A stretch of DNA of 64,000 nucleotides from an uncultured Paraburkholderia sp. GTDB lineage: Bacteria > Pseudomonadota > Gammaproteobacteria > Burkholderiales > Burkholderiaceae. Below the pieces are notes generated by a model. The model was not told the DNA's origin. It saw nothing but the letters and a program-made list of their open reading frames with translations, and made no database searches. A program made the translations under genes and the position numbers. The stretch spans positions 23,191-87,190 of the forward strand of contig CALNWS010000005.1 in the NCBI GenBank assembly GCA_940747215.1. Direction: 5' to 3'. Shown here one piece after another: positions 43,065-54,708 of this stretch. The first letter of the stretch is position 1, and each line of letters begins with the position of its first letter.

Positions 43065-44350
43065 ATGGCTCAAGATCCACTCGCCGGCGAATCCGGTTCC
43101 ACCTACGCTCCACTTCTGCCGGTGCCCGAGGCGCGCCGCGCCTTTCGCACCGGCGACGCCTTCGCGCTCTGGTTCTCGCTCGGCATCGGCCTGCTGGTCG
43201 CTCAGGCCAGCGCGCTGCTGGTGCCGGGGCTCTCGCTGCCGCACGCGCTACTGGCCATCGCGATCGGCAGCGTGATCGGCACGGACACGGGCCTCGCGGC
43301 GATATCGTCGCTGCGTCCCACGCTCGGCGTGCACGGCGTGTGGGTGCCGTCCGTGCTGAACGCGGTGCAACTGGTCAGCTGGGGCTCGTTCGAGATCATC
43401 GTGATGTGCGATTCCGCCGACGCCCTCGCCAAACAGTCGTTCGGTCTTTTCATGCCACTCATCTGGACGGTGCTGTTCGGGCCGCTCGCAACGCTGCTCG
43501 CGATCAGCGGCCCGCTCTCGTTCTGCGGCGCTTTCTGCACACGTGGGGCATCTGGCTGCTGCTGGCGAGCGCGCTGCATGGCTCTCGTGGAATCCTGCTC
43601 GCCAAGCATGACCTTGCAGCGCTCATGCACCGCGCGGGTACGGGCGAGATGTCGTTCGGCGGCGCAATCGATCTGGTCGTGGCCATGTCGCTGTCGTGGC
43701 TGCCGCTCATCGCCAACTACACGCACTTCGGCAAACGGCCTGAAGAAACCTTCCGCGGCACGCTGTTCGGCTACGGCATCGCGAACGTCTGGTTCCACGC
43801 GCTCGGCGCAGTCTACGGCCTTGCCGCAGGCAGCGACGACGCGCTCCTCACCGGCGCGCTCGCGCAGGCGGGCGGCGGTCTTGCGCTGCTGCTGATCCTG
43901 ATCGACGAAATCGACAACGCCTTCGCCGACATCCACTCCGCCGCCGTTTCCACCGGCACGTTCTGGTCGAAGGGCTGCGTGCCATTGATGTCGGCGGGAT
44001 TCGGCGCGCTGTGCACGCTGATCGCGCTGGCGATTCCAATGGCGAAGTATCAGAACTTCCTGCTGCTCATCGGCTCGGTGTTCACGCCGCTCTTCGGCGT
44101 GATGCTCGTCGATCACTTCATCGTGTGCAAGCGCCGCATCGACGCCGCCGTTCTGGCCGATCTGCGCGGCCGCTACGGCTATTCGGGCGGCTGGCATCTG
44201 AGCGCGTTCGTCGCGTGGGCCATCGGCATCGCGTCGTATCAGGCGATCAACCAGTGGCTGCCAAATCTCGGCGCGACGTTGCCTTCGCTCGCGATCGGCG
44301 CGGTGTGTTATCTCGCGTTCGTCTCGACCCAGAAAGCCGCTTACGCCTGA
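43065..44350 (+). pseudogene. Cytosine/hydroxymethylpyrimidine permease (NCS1, CytX-like), frameshifted
   Basis: This is an NCS1 permease with about 12 helices, resembling CytX/CodB. It starts at ATG 43065 (MAQDPLAGESGSTYAP). Helices are readable to ATLLAISGPLSF, where one G is missing near 43525 (TTCTGCGGCGC for TTCGTGCGGCGC). The rest (FLHTWGIWLLLASAL, NYTHFGKRPEETFRGTLFGY, LAFVSTQKAAYA) follows in the other frame to stop 44348-44350. I see no TPP riboswitch upstream. Single frameshift, otherwise well kept. Confidence 0.8.
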
Positions 44351-44399
44351 ATGCAAAACCAAGCGCGGGCGCTCCCTCATAATAATCGCGACGCCAAAC

Positions 44400-44429
44400 A
44401 GAAAAGGCCTGCATTTGCAGGCCTTTTCT
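44400..44429. terminator. Bidirectional intrinsic terminator
   Basis: Arms AGAAAAGGCCTGCA and TGCAGGCCTTTTCT with a 2-base centre; a T-run on both strands. It serves the convergent permease (+) and agmatinase (-) pseudogenes. Confidence 0.8.
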
Positions 44430-44465
44430 GAAGCACAGCGAGCGTGCGAGCAATTCAAACGCGGA

Positions 44466-45456
44466 TCAACGCGGCGACGCGCGGTACTCCACACCCGGTA
44501 ACACGCACAGCAGTTCGGACGCGAGATTCGCGCCGAGAAGCGCAGTCGTGCCGAACGGATCGTAAGGCGGCGCCACCTCGACGAGATCGCAGCCCACGAT
44601 ATTCAAACCGTGCGAACCGCGAATGATTTCGAGCGCCTGCGGCACCGTCAGACCCGCGATTTCCGGCGTGCCCGTGCCGGGCGCAAAAGCCGGATCGATG
44701 CCATCGATATCGAACGTGATGTACACCGGTCCGTCGCCCATGCGTTCGCGGATGCGCGCCATCAGCGGCACGAGCGACTGGTTCCAGCACGCTTCGGCCT
44801 GTACGACTTCGAAGCCCTGATCGCGGCACCAGTCGAAGTCTTTCGCTGCGTAGCCCGTGCCGTGCAAACCGATCTGCACGATCGCGGTCGCAGTCGAGCA
44901 GGCCCTCTTCCACCGCGCGCCGGAACGGCGTGCCGTGGGCGATTTTCTCGCCCATCATCGTGTCGTTGACGTCGGCGTGAGCATCGACGTGAATCAGCCC
45001 GACCTTGCCATGCTTGCGATGGATCGCGCGCAGGATCGGCAGCGCGATCGTATGGTCTCCGCCGATGGTGATCGGCTTGCAGCCGTGTTGCAGAATCTCG
45101 TCATACGCGGTTTCGATGCGTTTGATCGAGTCGTGCAGGTTGTACAGATTGATCGCGACGTCGCCGATGTCGGCCACCCACAGCGAATCGAAAGGCGCGG
45201 CGCGCGTCGCCATGTTGTACGGGCGCAGCAACACCGATTCGCTGCGCACCTGGCGCGGGCCGAAGCGTGCGCCCGTGCGGTTCGAGGTGCCGAGGTCGAA
45301 CGGTACGCCGACGAAGCAGGCGTCGAGCCCTTCGGCCGAGCCGACGTTCGGCAGACGCATCATCGTCGCGATGCCGCCACAACGAGGCATGGCGTTGCCG
45401 GACAGCGGTTGCGGCCGTTCGCCGGCGTCGGGGGAAATGAAGGAAGAGGAATTCAT
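44466..45456 (-). pseudogene. speB: Agmatinase/ureohydrolase, frameshifted
   Basis: Ureohydrolases of this type split agmatine or guanidino compounds into urea and an amine with two Mn ions. It starts at 45456 (MNSSSFISPDAGERPQPL). Metal motifs are present: GGDHTIALP, HVDAHADVNDT and, after a frameshift, FDIDGIDPAFAPGTGTPE. Near 44890 an extra base in the codons for LLDCDRVVQIGL splits the frame. The end GVEYRASPR stops at 44466. It is divergent from a broken LysR gene that may have controlled it. Confidence 0.85.
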
Positions 45457-45626
45457 CGTGTCTCGGCAATGAAATAGGGCGTCAGCTCAATTGGGTGCAA
45501 CCGGCCGAGGGAATTGATGAAACCACGCACCTCGTCGGGCGAATCCTGATTCTTGAGCAATTCCGGGGAAGTTAAAATACGAAGTGAATAAACTTCACAT
45601 TGATTCCCGGCGATGTATCCTGACGT

Positions 45627-46548
45627 ATGTTCTCCCAGCTGACCGATCTCGACCTGCGGCTCATCCGCGTTTTCCTCGCCATCGTCGACGCGGGCGGCGT
45701 CTCGCCGGCTCAGGCCACGCTGAACGTCGGCCAGTCCACCATCAGCACGCAACTCGCCACGCTGGAAACGCGCCTCGGCTACCGCCTGTGCGAGCGCGGC
45801 CGCGGCGGCTTCAGCCTCACGACGCGCGGCGAACAGTTCATCGACGGCGGCGCGCGCCCTGCTCGCCGCCGTCGACACCTTCGGCATGCAGGCGCGCAAC
45901 GTCGGCCGCAAACTGGTCGGCACGCTCGACATCGGCATGATCGTCCACACGCCCGTGTCGGCGAGCGCGCGCATCAGCGAGGCGATCGGCCAGTTCCGGG
46001 CGCACGACCAGTCGGTGCGTTTTTCGATTCTGGTGCGTTCGCCCGGCGAGCTGGAGGAATTGCTGCTCAATGGCCGGATTCAGATTGGGATTGGCTATCT
46101 CTGGCACCGCGTGCCATCGCTCGAATACACCGAGGTGTTCGCCGAAGACCAGTTGGCTTACTGCGCCAAAGGTCATCCGCTCTTTGCGGCGGCGGGCAAC
46201 GTGTCGTCGGCCGGGGCTGCCGCGCACGAATGGGCGTGGCGCAGCTATCCGCTACCCGAAGCCGAGAGTTCGACCACGCCGCAGAACGTCACGGCCGTGG
46301 CGGACAACATGGAAGCCGTCGCGATGCTCGTGCTCTCCGGCCACCATCTCGGCTATCTGCCGAGACATTTCGCGGTGCCGTTCGTGAAGCAGGGCTTGCT
46401 CGCCGCGCTGAATCCCACGCAGATGCGTTATCGCGTGGCTTTTCACATGGTCACGCGGGCGCGGCAGCATCGCACGGATATCGTGGAAGCGTTCATCGAC
46501 GACATGAAAGCCGCGCATCCCGCGCAGGTTCTCGAAGCGGACGAATGA
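45627..46548 (+). pseudogene. LysR family transcriptional regulator, frameshifted
   Basis: This is a LysR regulator: N-terminal winged HTH (LRLIRVFLAIVDAGGVSPAQ, NVGQSTISTQLATLETRLGY) from ATG 45627, then an extra base near 45848 (FIDGGARP instead of FIDAARALLAAV). The ligand-binding domain continues in the next frame (LDIGMIVHTPVSASARISEA, YCAKGHPLFAA, LSGHHLGYLPRHFAVPF) to stop 46546-46548. It lies divergent to speB with 170 bases between, a normal LysR-target layout. Both members of the pair are broken. Confidence 0.87.
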
Positions 46549-46561
46549 GCTGCGTCAAATG

Positions 46562-46592
46562 AAAAAACCCGCCTAGCGCGAGGCGGGCTTTT
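46562..46592. terminator. Bidirectional terminator between lysR and lolA
   Basis: Stem CCCGCCT/AGGCGGG with loop AGCGCG, flanked by AAAAAA on the left and CTTTT on the right. Confidence 0.75.
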
Positions 46593-46622
46593 CTGCTTCT
46601 TACATTGAAGCGGGTTCGATAC

Positions 46623-47351
46623 TTATCCGTTGATCATGTCCGCACCCTTCGGCACCGTGAACTTGAACGCGTCCGCCGGCAGCGGCGGGTTCTTCTGGAT
46701 GTTCGAGAACGTGAGCAGCGTGACGTTGCCGAACACGTCGTGCAGTTCCATCGCTTCGAGATTGCCGTCCTTAAAGCCGATGCCCACGCGCTGGAATTGG
46801 GTGTCTTTCGCCTTCGGCGTGAGTTCGAGCCAGTCGATGCCCGCTTTCACGCCCGCGTCGCGCAACGTGAAATTCTTGTCGAGCTCGTTGCTGCCGAACA
46901 GGATCGCGGCCGGGCTCGCGCCGAGGCTGCGCACCGTCACCTGGTTCAGGTCCTTGTCGTACACGTAGAGCTTGTCACCGTCGGCCTGCAGCAGTTGCGC
47001 GTAGGGCTTTTCGTATTGCCAGATGAACTTGCCGGGACGCGCGAACGTGAACGTTCCACTCGACGTGCCCGTTTTACCCGAGCCGCTCGTGGACAACACA
47101 CCGCTCGCGCCATTCGCGCCCTGCGGCTTCGGTGCGCGCAGTTCCTGCTGCACGAACGTGCCGCGCGCCGAATGGACCTGCGCGACGAACACTTTCAATT
47201 GTTCCGTGCCGCTCGCGAACGCCTGCGACGCCACCAGCATCGACGCACCGATCGCCACGGTACCCATGCTGCGTATGAAATGACGCGCGAACTGGCCGAA
47301 ACGGCTCTGTTGCGTACTCTGTCGAGCGTGCTGTTGTGCAAATCGCTGCAT
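46623..47351 (-). CDS. lolA: Outer-membrane lipoprotein carrier protein LolA
   Basis: LolA shuttles lipoproteins through the periplasm from LolCDE to LolB. It is 242 aa from ATG 47351, which follows AAGGGAG at good spacing. A long basic N-region precedes the signal helix ([18 protein letters not shown]). The mature part has [21 protein letters not shown], the usual LolA core motif. Between SARGTFVQQ and that core there is a Gly/Ser-rich insert. It lies downstream of ftsK. Intact. Confidence 0.95.
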   Translation of the reverse strand: MQRFAQQHARQSTQQSRFGQFARHFIRSMGTVAIGASMLVASQAFASGTEQLKVFVAQVHSARGTFVQQELRAPKPQGANGASGVLSTSGSGKTGTSSGTFTFARPGKFIWQYEKPYAQLLQADGDKLYVYDKDLNQVTVRSLGASPAAILFGSNELDKNFTLRDAGVKAGIDWLELTPKAKDTQFQRVGIGFKDGNLEAMELHDVFGNVTLLTFSNIQKNPPLPADAFKFTVPKGADMING

Positions 47352-47584
47352 ATGGTTTTCTCCCTTGATTGAATTCGTTGAGCCGACCGCGATGGCGGCT
47401 GCGGCGTGGCGGCTCCAATCAGGAAGCCGCGCACCGCTTTGTAGACTTACCTTAAGCGCGAAGCCTTAAACGAGGCTTGGGCGTGGTAAACACACGCCGG
47501 CTCGCGAGTCCGGCGCTCCGTTATGGCGCTGCGGTTACGACACCACAACAGCACACGCCGTAGCACGCAACGTGCACGCCGGCC

Positions 47585-49900
47585 TTATTCCGCCTCGCGC
47601 GCCGGCGCGAGAATCCCGCGATTGCCGTTCGACGACATCGCCGACACCACGCCCGAGTTCTCCATCTGTTCGAGCAGACGGGCCGCGCGGTTGTAGCCGA
47701 TGCGCAAATGCCGCTGCACGAGCGAAATCGACGCGCGGCGGTTCTTCAGCACCACGTCCACCGCCTGGTCGTACAGCGGGTCGGACTCGCCGTCGCCCGA
47801 GCCGGTTTCGCCCGCGCCCGCGCCACCCTCTTCGCCTTCGCCCGTCACGCCGCCTTCGAGAATGCCCTCGATGTAGTTCGGTTCGCCCTGTTCCTTGAGC
47901 TTGTCGACAACACGATGCACTTCCTCGTCCGACACGAACGCGCCGTGCACGCGCACCGGCAAGCCACTGCCGGGCGGCAGATACAGCATGTCGCCCATAC
48001 CAAGCAGCGATTCCGCGCCCTGCTGGTCGAGAATCGTGCGCGAGTCGATCTTGGACGATACCTGGAACGCCATCCGCGTCGGCACGTTGGCCTTGATGAG
48101 GCCCGTGATGACGTCCACCGAAGGACGCTGCGTCGCCAGAATCAGGTGAATGCCGGCCGCCCGCGCCTTCTGCGCGATACGCGCGATCAGCTCTTCGACT
48201 TTCTTGCCGACCACCATCATCAGGTCGGCGAGTTCGTCGATCACCACGACGATGTTCGGCAGACGCGAGAGCAGTTCCGGATCATCCGGCGTGAGGCTGA
48301 ACGGATTCGGCAGCTTCTCTTCGCGTTTCGTGGCTTCGTCGATCTTGTTGTTGTAGCCGGCGAGATTACGCACGCCGAGCTTGCTCATTAGCTTATAGCG
48401 GCGCTCCATTTCGGCCACCGCCCAGTTCAGCGCGTGACCGGCTTGGCGCATGTCGGTAACGACCGGACAAAGCAGATGCGGAATGCCTTCGTAGACGCTC
48501 ATTTCGAGCATCTTCGGATCGATCAGGATCATGCGGACCTGGTCGGCGCTCGCCTTGTAGAGCAGCGACAGGATCATCGCGTTGATACCGACCGATTTGC
48601 CCGACCCCGTCGTACCGGCAACCAGCAGGTGTGGCATTTTCGCGAGGTCGGCGCACACCGGCTTGCCGCCGATGTCCTTGCCGAGGCCCATCGTAAGCGG
48701 CGAGGCGGCGTCGGCATACACCGCCGAGCCGAGAATTTCGGACAGGCTCACGGTCTGACGGCGCTGGTTCGGCAGTTCGAACGCCATGTAGTTCTTGCCC
48801 GGAATCGTTTCGACCACTCGGATCGACACGAGCGACAGCGAACGCGCCAGATCTTTCGCGAGATTGACGATCTGGCTGCCCTTCACGCCCGTGGCCGGCT
48901 CGACTTCATAGCGCGTGACGACCGGACCTGGATATGCCGCCACCACGCTCACCTCGACGCCGAAGTCCTTCAGCTTCTTCTCGATGAGACGCGACGTGAA
49001 TTCCAGCGTATCGGCCGAAATGGTTTCCTGTGCGGCGGGCGCGGGGTCGAGCAGCGAAATGAGCGGCAGCGTGGAGTCACCCGGCAGATCCTTGAAGAGC
49101 GGCACCTGGCGCTCTTTCTCCACACTCTCCGACTTAGCAGGCGTGGCGACCGGCGGCACGATCATGACCGGTTCGTGTTCCTCGATGCGCACGCGGCCCT
49201 TTTCGACCTTGCCCTCGCGCTTCACCGCGGCGGCTTCGCCGAGCTTGCGGTCGCGGCCGGCTTCGCGGCGCAGTTTCGCGAATGTGACAGCGGAAATGAT
49301 CGATTCGCCGACCTTTTCCGATACTGAAAGCCACGAGAAGCGGAAATACAGCGACAGGCCGATACCCAGCACGATGAGCAGCGCGAGCGTGCCGCCCGTG
49401 AAGCCGAGCGCGTGCGAAACGCCGCGCGCAACGGCCTCGCCGATCACGCCGCCCGGCGCGCGCGGCAACTGCACTTTCAGCGACCACATGCGCAGCGCCT
49501 CGATGCCGTCGCAGGCAAGCAGCACGAGCAGGAACGCGAAGGCGTCGGTCAGCCAGCCGGTGTGGCGCGGCGTGTCCTCCTCCGGTTCCTCGTGACGGGT
49601 GATGCGCTTGTAGTTCGCGGAAATGTGACGACCGAGCAGCACGATCCACCAGTAGGCGGACAGGCCGAACAGCAGCAGAAGGATGTCCGAGGTCCATGCG
49701 CCGACGCGGCCCGCCCAGTTGGCGATGTGGTCGACCTGCGCGGCATGCGTCCAGCTCGGATCGCGCCGGCTGTAACTGATGAGCGCCATGAGCAGGAGAA
49801 CGCCGAGCGCCACCTGCAGGATCCAGCGGATTTCGGTGAAAAGGCGCAACATGCGATGAGGCAATGCCTGCGCGCTCGCGGAATAAGGAGCTTTTGCCAT
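47585..49900 (-). CDS. ftsK: DNA translocase FtsK
   Basis: FtsK anchors at the septum and pumps chromosome ends apart, activating XerCD at dif. From ATG 49900 ([18 protein letters not shown]) it is 771 aa: four N-terminal membrane helices within about 20-175, a linker shorter than in E. coli, alpha/beta motor domain with Walker [11 protein letters not shown] near 425 and Walker [14 protein letters not shown], and the C-terminal gamma winged helix ([20 protein letters not shown]). Complete frame. Confidence 0.97.
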   Translation of the reverse strand: MAKAPYSASAQALPHRMLRLFTEIRWILQVALGVLLLMALISYSRRDPSWTHAAQVDHIANWAGRVGAWTSDILLLLFGLSAYWWIVLLGRHISANYKRITRHEEPEEDTPRHTGWLTDAFAFLLVLLACDGIEALRMWSLKVQLPRAPGGVIGEAVARGVSHALGFTGGTLALLIVLGIGLSLYFRFSWLSVSEKVGESIISAVTFAKLRREAGRDRKLGEAAAVKREGKVEKGRVRIEEHEPVMIVPPVATPAKSESVEKERQVPLFKDLPGDSTLPLISLLDPAPAAQETISADTLEFTSRLIEKKLKDFGVEVSVVAAYPGPVVTRYEVEPATGVKGSQIVNLAKDLARSLSLVSIRVVETIPGKNYMAFELPNQRRQTVSLSEILGSAVYADAASPLTMGLGKDIGGKPVCADLAKMPHLLVAGTTGSGKSVGINAMILSLLYKASADQVRMILIDPKMLEMSVYEGIPHLLCPVVTDMRQAGHALNWAVAEMERRYKLMSKLGVRNLAGYNNKIDEATKREEKLPNPFSLTPDDPELLSRLPNIVVVIDELADLMMVVGKKVEELIARIAQKARAAGIHLILATQRPSVDVITGLIKANVPTRMAFQVSSKIDSRTILDQQGAESLLGMGDMLYLPPGSGLPVRVHGAFVSDEEVHRVVDKLKEQGEPNYIEGILEGGVTGEGEEGGAGAGETGSGDGESDPLYDQAVDVVLKNRRASISLVQRHLRIGYNRAARLLEQMENSGVVSAMSSNGNRGILAPAREAE

Positions 49901-51312
<1,412 letters not shown>

Positions 51313-51443
51313 TGCGAGAGCGGCTGCAAGAGGAACAGGAGGCGGTTAGCGCCGGACGTCCGCTTGCAGCGGCAGAGCACCGCTTGGAACGCAAAACGCA
51401 ACGGTAAAATAGCGGCTGGGCGTGACCCGGCCGTCTGCTTCAG

Positions 51444-51479
51444 AAAAAGGCCGTGGCTCACCAGCCGGCGGCCTTTTTT
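51444..51479 (+). terminator. Terminator after trxB
   Basis: Arms AAAAAGGCCG (51444-51453) and CGGCCTTTTT (51469-51478) with an inner TGGCT/AGCC pairing and six T residues. Confidence 0.8.
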
Positions 51480-51554
51480 GCATCTGGCCATGGCGTATCG
51501 TGCTACGCACCGTTCCGCATGCACCCACTCGCCGGCGCGAGCAGCCGATCCAAT

Positions 51555-51587
51555 TTCAGCGTGTCTTACCTTCAGCGTGTCTTTACC
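51555..51587. repeat. Imperfect 16/17-bp tandem duplication before the Smr start
   Basis: TTCAGCGTGTCTTACC (51555-51570) is followed directly by TTCAGCGTGTCTTTACC (51571-51587), differing by one T. It ends two bases before ATG 51590, so it replaces or displaces the ribosome-binding region. Confidence 0.85.
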
Positions 51588-51589
51588 TT

Positions 51590-52441
51590 ATGCCTAAGAA
51601 TCAGCCCCACCCTAGCGAACCGAAGCGCGCACGCGCCGTCGCCAAACCGGTGCCGCAGCCGGCCGCACCGCCAAAGCTCGACCCGTCGGCCGGCCTCGCC
51701 GGGCTCGGCGCGTTGCGTGACGCGCTGAAAGGCGACGCCGAGCGACGTGAACGCGAGGCGTCGGCGGACACCAATCTCTTCCGCCGCGAGATCGGCGAAG
51801 TCGCGCCACGCGCCATGATCGCGCGCAATCCGCCACCGCCGTTGCCGGTGCAGACTAAACTCGATGAAGAAGCCGTGCTGCACGAAGCGATTTCGGACGA
51901 GTACAATCCCGAAGTGCTGCTCGACACCGACGAAACGCTCTCCTACTGCCGTCCCGGCGTGAGCCAAGAAGTGGTGCGAAAACTGCGGCGTGGCGACTGG
52001 ATCGTGCAGGCGCAAATCGATCTGCACGGCATGCGGCGCGAGGAAGCTCGCGAGGCGCTGGCCGAATTCATCCGGGAATCAGTCAAGCGCGGACTGCGCT
52101 GCCTGCGCGTGATTCACGGCAAAGGTCTCGGCTCGATCCGCAAGGAGCCGGTGCTCAAAGGCAAGGTGCGTGCGTGGCTCGTGCAGAAGTCGGAGGTGAT
52201 CGCATTCTGCCAAGCGCGTCCGCACGACGGCGGCGTGATCCACAACGTGTTGTGCAACGAGGTGCCGCTCATCCTGCGCGACTCGCGGCCTTACGCGACC
52301 TGCACGTTCATGGGCTGCTGGCTGTACGTGCTGCTCGATTACATCGACTTCGACACCGTGTACAGCGTGCTGGTCGCCACGGGCTTCATTCTGCTTGCGC
52401 GGCTGGTGACGTTCCGGTTTGATGTGAGGTTGCCGCATTGA
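51590..52441 (+). CDS. Chimera: Smr-domain protein fused to C-terminus of a TRIC channel
   Basis: Residues 1 to about 213 are a normal Burkholderia Smr protein: a Pro/Ala-rich start, then the Smr nuclease-like domain (IDLHGMRREEAREALAEFI, LRCLRVIHGKGLGS, EVIAFCQARPHDGG). Directly after PHDGG the frame continues as the last 70 residues of a TRIC/UPF0126 channel (VIHNVLCNEVPLILRD, then hydrophobic helices and FRFDVRLPH). Smr proteins normally end about ten residues after this point. I infer a deletion joining neighbouring smr and TRIC genes at a shared GGCGGC. The frame is open, 283 aa. Smr function might survive; TRIC cannot. Confidence 0.85.
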   Translation: MPKNQPHPSEPKRARAVAKPVPQPAAPPKLDPSAGLAGLGALRDALKGDAERREREASADTNLFRREIGEVAPRAMIARNPPPPLPVQTKLDEEAVLHEAISDEYNPEVLLDTDETLSYCRPGVSQEVVRKLRRGDWIVQAQIDLHGMRREEAREALAEFIRESVKRGLRCLRVIHGKGLGSIRKEPVLKGKVRAWLVQKSEVIAFCQARPHDGGVIHNVLCNEVPLILRDSRPYATCTFMGCWLYVLLDYIDFDTVYSVLVATGFILLARLVTFRFDVRLPH

Positions 52442-52565
52442 GCACGTGGCGATTGTCGATTTTTGTGGCGGCCGTTCGTCGGTGAGTAGACGGCGCTCGG
52501 CCCGGTGATCCAGACCAGTGACCGGCCGGCCATCCACGAACACTTAACCGCCCAAGGTAAACGCC

Positions 52566-52950
52566 ATGTCCCTGAAGCTCTACGCGCATCCCTTCTCGTC
52601 CTACTGTCAGAAAGCACTCACCGCGCTCTACAAAAACGGCACGCCATTCGAGTTCCGGCTGCTCGCCCACGACGACCCGCAAGTCATGAGCGAATTCGCC
52701 GCGCCATGGCCCATCAAGCGCTTTCCTCTGCTGCTCGACGGCGACCGGCCGGTGATGGAAGCGAGCATCATCATCGAATACTTGGGCTCAACTATCACGG
52801 CCCTGTGCAGTTGCTGCCCGCCGACCCGCACGCCGCGCTGGAAGTGCGCAGCATGGACCGCTTTTTCGACAACTACATTTCGACGCCGCAACAACGCATC
52901 GTCTTCGACAACATGCGCGGCAAGAACGAGCACGATCTGCGCGGTGCTGT
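52566..52950 (+). pseudogene. Glutathione S-transferase, 5' remnant
   Basis: The N-terminal thioredoxin-like domain of a GST starts at ATG 52566 (MSLKLYAHPFSSYCQKALTA, KRFPLLLDGDRPVMEASII). One C is missing near 52785 (TTGGGCTCAAC for TTGGGCCTCAAC), so GPVQLLPADPHAALEVRS and FFDNYISTPQQRIVFDNM lie in another frame. After KNEHDLRG homology stops and LysR sequence begins. The helical C-terminal domain is gone. It is a pseudogene by frameshift and deletion. Confidence 0.85.
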
Positions 52951-53390
52951 CGTATCTGGAGAAATACGGCACGCCGGTCACGCTCGACGATCTCGCCGAC
53001 CACCGCGTGGTGAATTACGTGTCGGCGCGCAGCGGCCGCACGTTCCCGTTCGAATTCGATTCGGACGGCGAAGTCGTCAAGGTGACGATGAAAAGCGTGC
53101 TGGCGGTGAACGACGGCAGCGTCTACATCGGCGCGGGCGCGCTCGGCCACAGCATCGCATCATCCAGCCGTCTCGTTTCATGGTGGCCGATCTGATCAAG
53201 GAAGGCGCGCTCGTCGAAATTCTCACGAACTACACGAGCCCGAGCACGCCGCTTTCGATTCTCTCTATGCGCATCGGCGCAACCTGAGCTCGCGCCTGCG
53301 CGCGTTCACTGAATGGGTAACGGCACTCGTGCAGAACACAATCCCGATCCGATCTACGCATTCGGGACGTGGCGTAAAGCGTCGCGGTAA
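52945..53390 (+). pseudogene. LysR regulator, 3' remnant joined to GST
   Basis: From about 52950 the sequence is the second half of a LysR ligand-binding domain (YLEKYGTPVTLDDLADHRVV, SVLAVNDGSVYIGAGALGH). A frameshift near 53155 moves IIQPSRFMVADLIKEGALVE and NYTSPSTPLS to the next frame, another occurs near 53262, and the likely end AFGTWRKASR stops at TAA 53388-53390. No HTH part is nearby, so a deletion removed the GST 3' end and the LysR 5' end together. Confidence 0.82.
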
Positions 53391-53416
53391 AAAGCACAAC
53401 GCGCCGCTACAAACAC

Positions 53417-53450
53417 AAAGCCCCTTGCGTTTCGCGACGCAAGGGGCTTT
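53417..53450 (-). terminator. Terminator of the sugar ABC operon
   Basis: Perfect 14-bp arms AAAGCCCCTTGCGT/ACGCAAGGGGCTTT with loop TTCGCG, 36 bases past the stop of the ATPase gene. Confidence 0.8.
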
Positions 53451-53486
53451 CTATTCCAGCAAGTCAGCTGAAGCGCGTTTAGCCAA

Positions 53487-54602
53487 TCAGGCGATGCGCT
53501 CTTCGTTCGCCGGATCGAACAGCACGGCCTTCGACGTATCGAACAGCAGCGTGGCGTTCGCAAGCGGCTGCGGGTTCGACGCCGGGTGCACGCGGCTCAC
53601 CACGCGCTTGCCGTTCACCTGCGCGAACATGAGCGTGTCCGGACCGGTCGGCTCGATCACGTCGACCTTCACGTCGATCGGCTGCAGCTTCGTGTTGTCG
53701 CCGTGCGCGGCACGCGCGTCGGTAATGCGCTCCGGGCGCAGACCCAGAATCACTTCGCGGCCGATGTGCGACTTCACCTTCGAAGATTCGAACGGCAGGT
53801 TCAGCACTTGGCGCGTGACGCCCGTGTCGAGCTCGAGACCGACGCCCAAACCTTGCTCGACGAGCTTGCCCTGAATGAAGTTCATCGGTGGCGCGCCGAT
53901 GAAGCCGGCCACGAACAAGTTCGACGGCGAGTCGTAGATTTCCTGCGGTGCGCCGAACTGCTGCACGATGCCGTCCTTCATCACGGCGATGCGGTCGCCG
54001 AGCGTCATCGCTTCGATCTGGTCGTGCGTCACGTAGACGATCGTCGTGCCGAGGCGTTGATGCAGCAGCTTGATTTCCGAACGCATCTCGATACGCAGCT
54101 TGGCGTCGAGGTTCGACAGCGGTTCGTCGAACAGGAACATCACCGGATCGCGCGCGAGCGCACGGCCCATCGCGACACGCTGGCGCTGGCCGCCGGAAAG
54201 TTGACCCGGTTTGCGTTCCAGCAGGTGCGTGATCTGCAGCGTATTCGACACGCGGTCGACGATCTGCGTCTGCTCGCTCTTCGGCACCTTGCGGATGTTC
54301 AGGCCGAACGAGATGTTCTCGCGCACAGTCATCGACGGATACAGCGCGTAGGACTGGAACACCATCGCGATATCGCGATCTTTCGGCGACAGGTTGTTCA
54401 CCGTCTTGCCGTCGATCTGGATCTCGCCCTTGGTCACCGTTTCGAGGCCGGCGATCATGTTGAGCAGCGTCGACTTACCGCAGCCCGAGCCGCCGACCAG
54501 AATCAGGAACTGGCCGTCTTCGATGTCGATGTTGACACCCTTCAGAACCGGCGCCCCGTTCGGGTAGGTCTTGTACACGTCACGGATGGAAAGGCTTGCC
54601 AT
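53487..54602 (-). CDS. ugpC: Sugar ABC transporter ATP-binding protein (UgpC/MalK type)
   Basis: This is the ATPase of a carbohydrate importer of the CUT1 class. It is 371 aa from ATG 54602 (MASLSIRDVYKTYPNGAPVL). Walker A GGSGCGKST, signature LSGGQRQR, Walker B MFLFDEPLSNLDAKLR, and a C-terminal regulatory OB-fold (TOBE) region (VILGLRPERITDA). Last gene of the four-gene transporter operon. Intact. Confidence 0.95.
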   Translation of the reverse strand: MASLSIRDVYKTYPNGAPVLKGVNIDIEDGQFLILVGGSGCGKSTLLNMIAGLETVTKGEIQIDGKTVNNLSPKDRDIAMVFQSYALYPSMTVRENISFGLNIRKVPKSEQTQIVDRVSNTLQITHLLERKPGQLSGGQRQRVAMGRALARDPVMFLFDEPLSNLDAKLRIEMRSEIKLLHQRLGTTIVYVTHDQIEAMTLGDRIAVMKDGIVQQFGAPQEIYDSPSNLFVAGFIGAPPMNFIQGKLVEQGLGVGLELDTGVTRQVLNLPFESSKVKSHIGREVILGLRPERITDARAAHGDNTKLQPIDVKVDVIEPTGPDTLMFAQVNGKRVVSRVHPASNPQPLANATLLFDTSKAVLFDPANEERIA

Positions 54603-54708
54603 GCTGTGAATCCTCTTTGTCTCTGGTACTACTTGAAAACATCTTTGTCGGGTGACGCAGCGGCGCCTCGCGCATTTCACGCAAAGCGCGCCGCCGCGCC
54701 CGGATGGT

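Noticed and set aside
45457..46070. Long minus-strand frame overlapping the LysR gene
   Set aside because: It is antisense to a recognisable LysR HTH and has no homology-like features.
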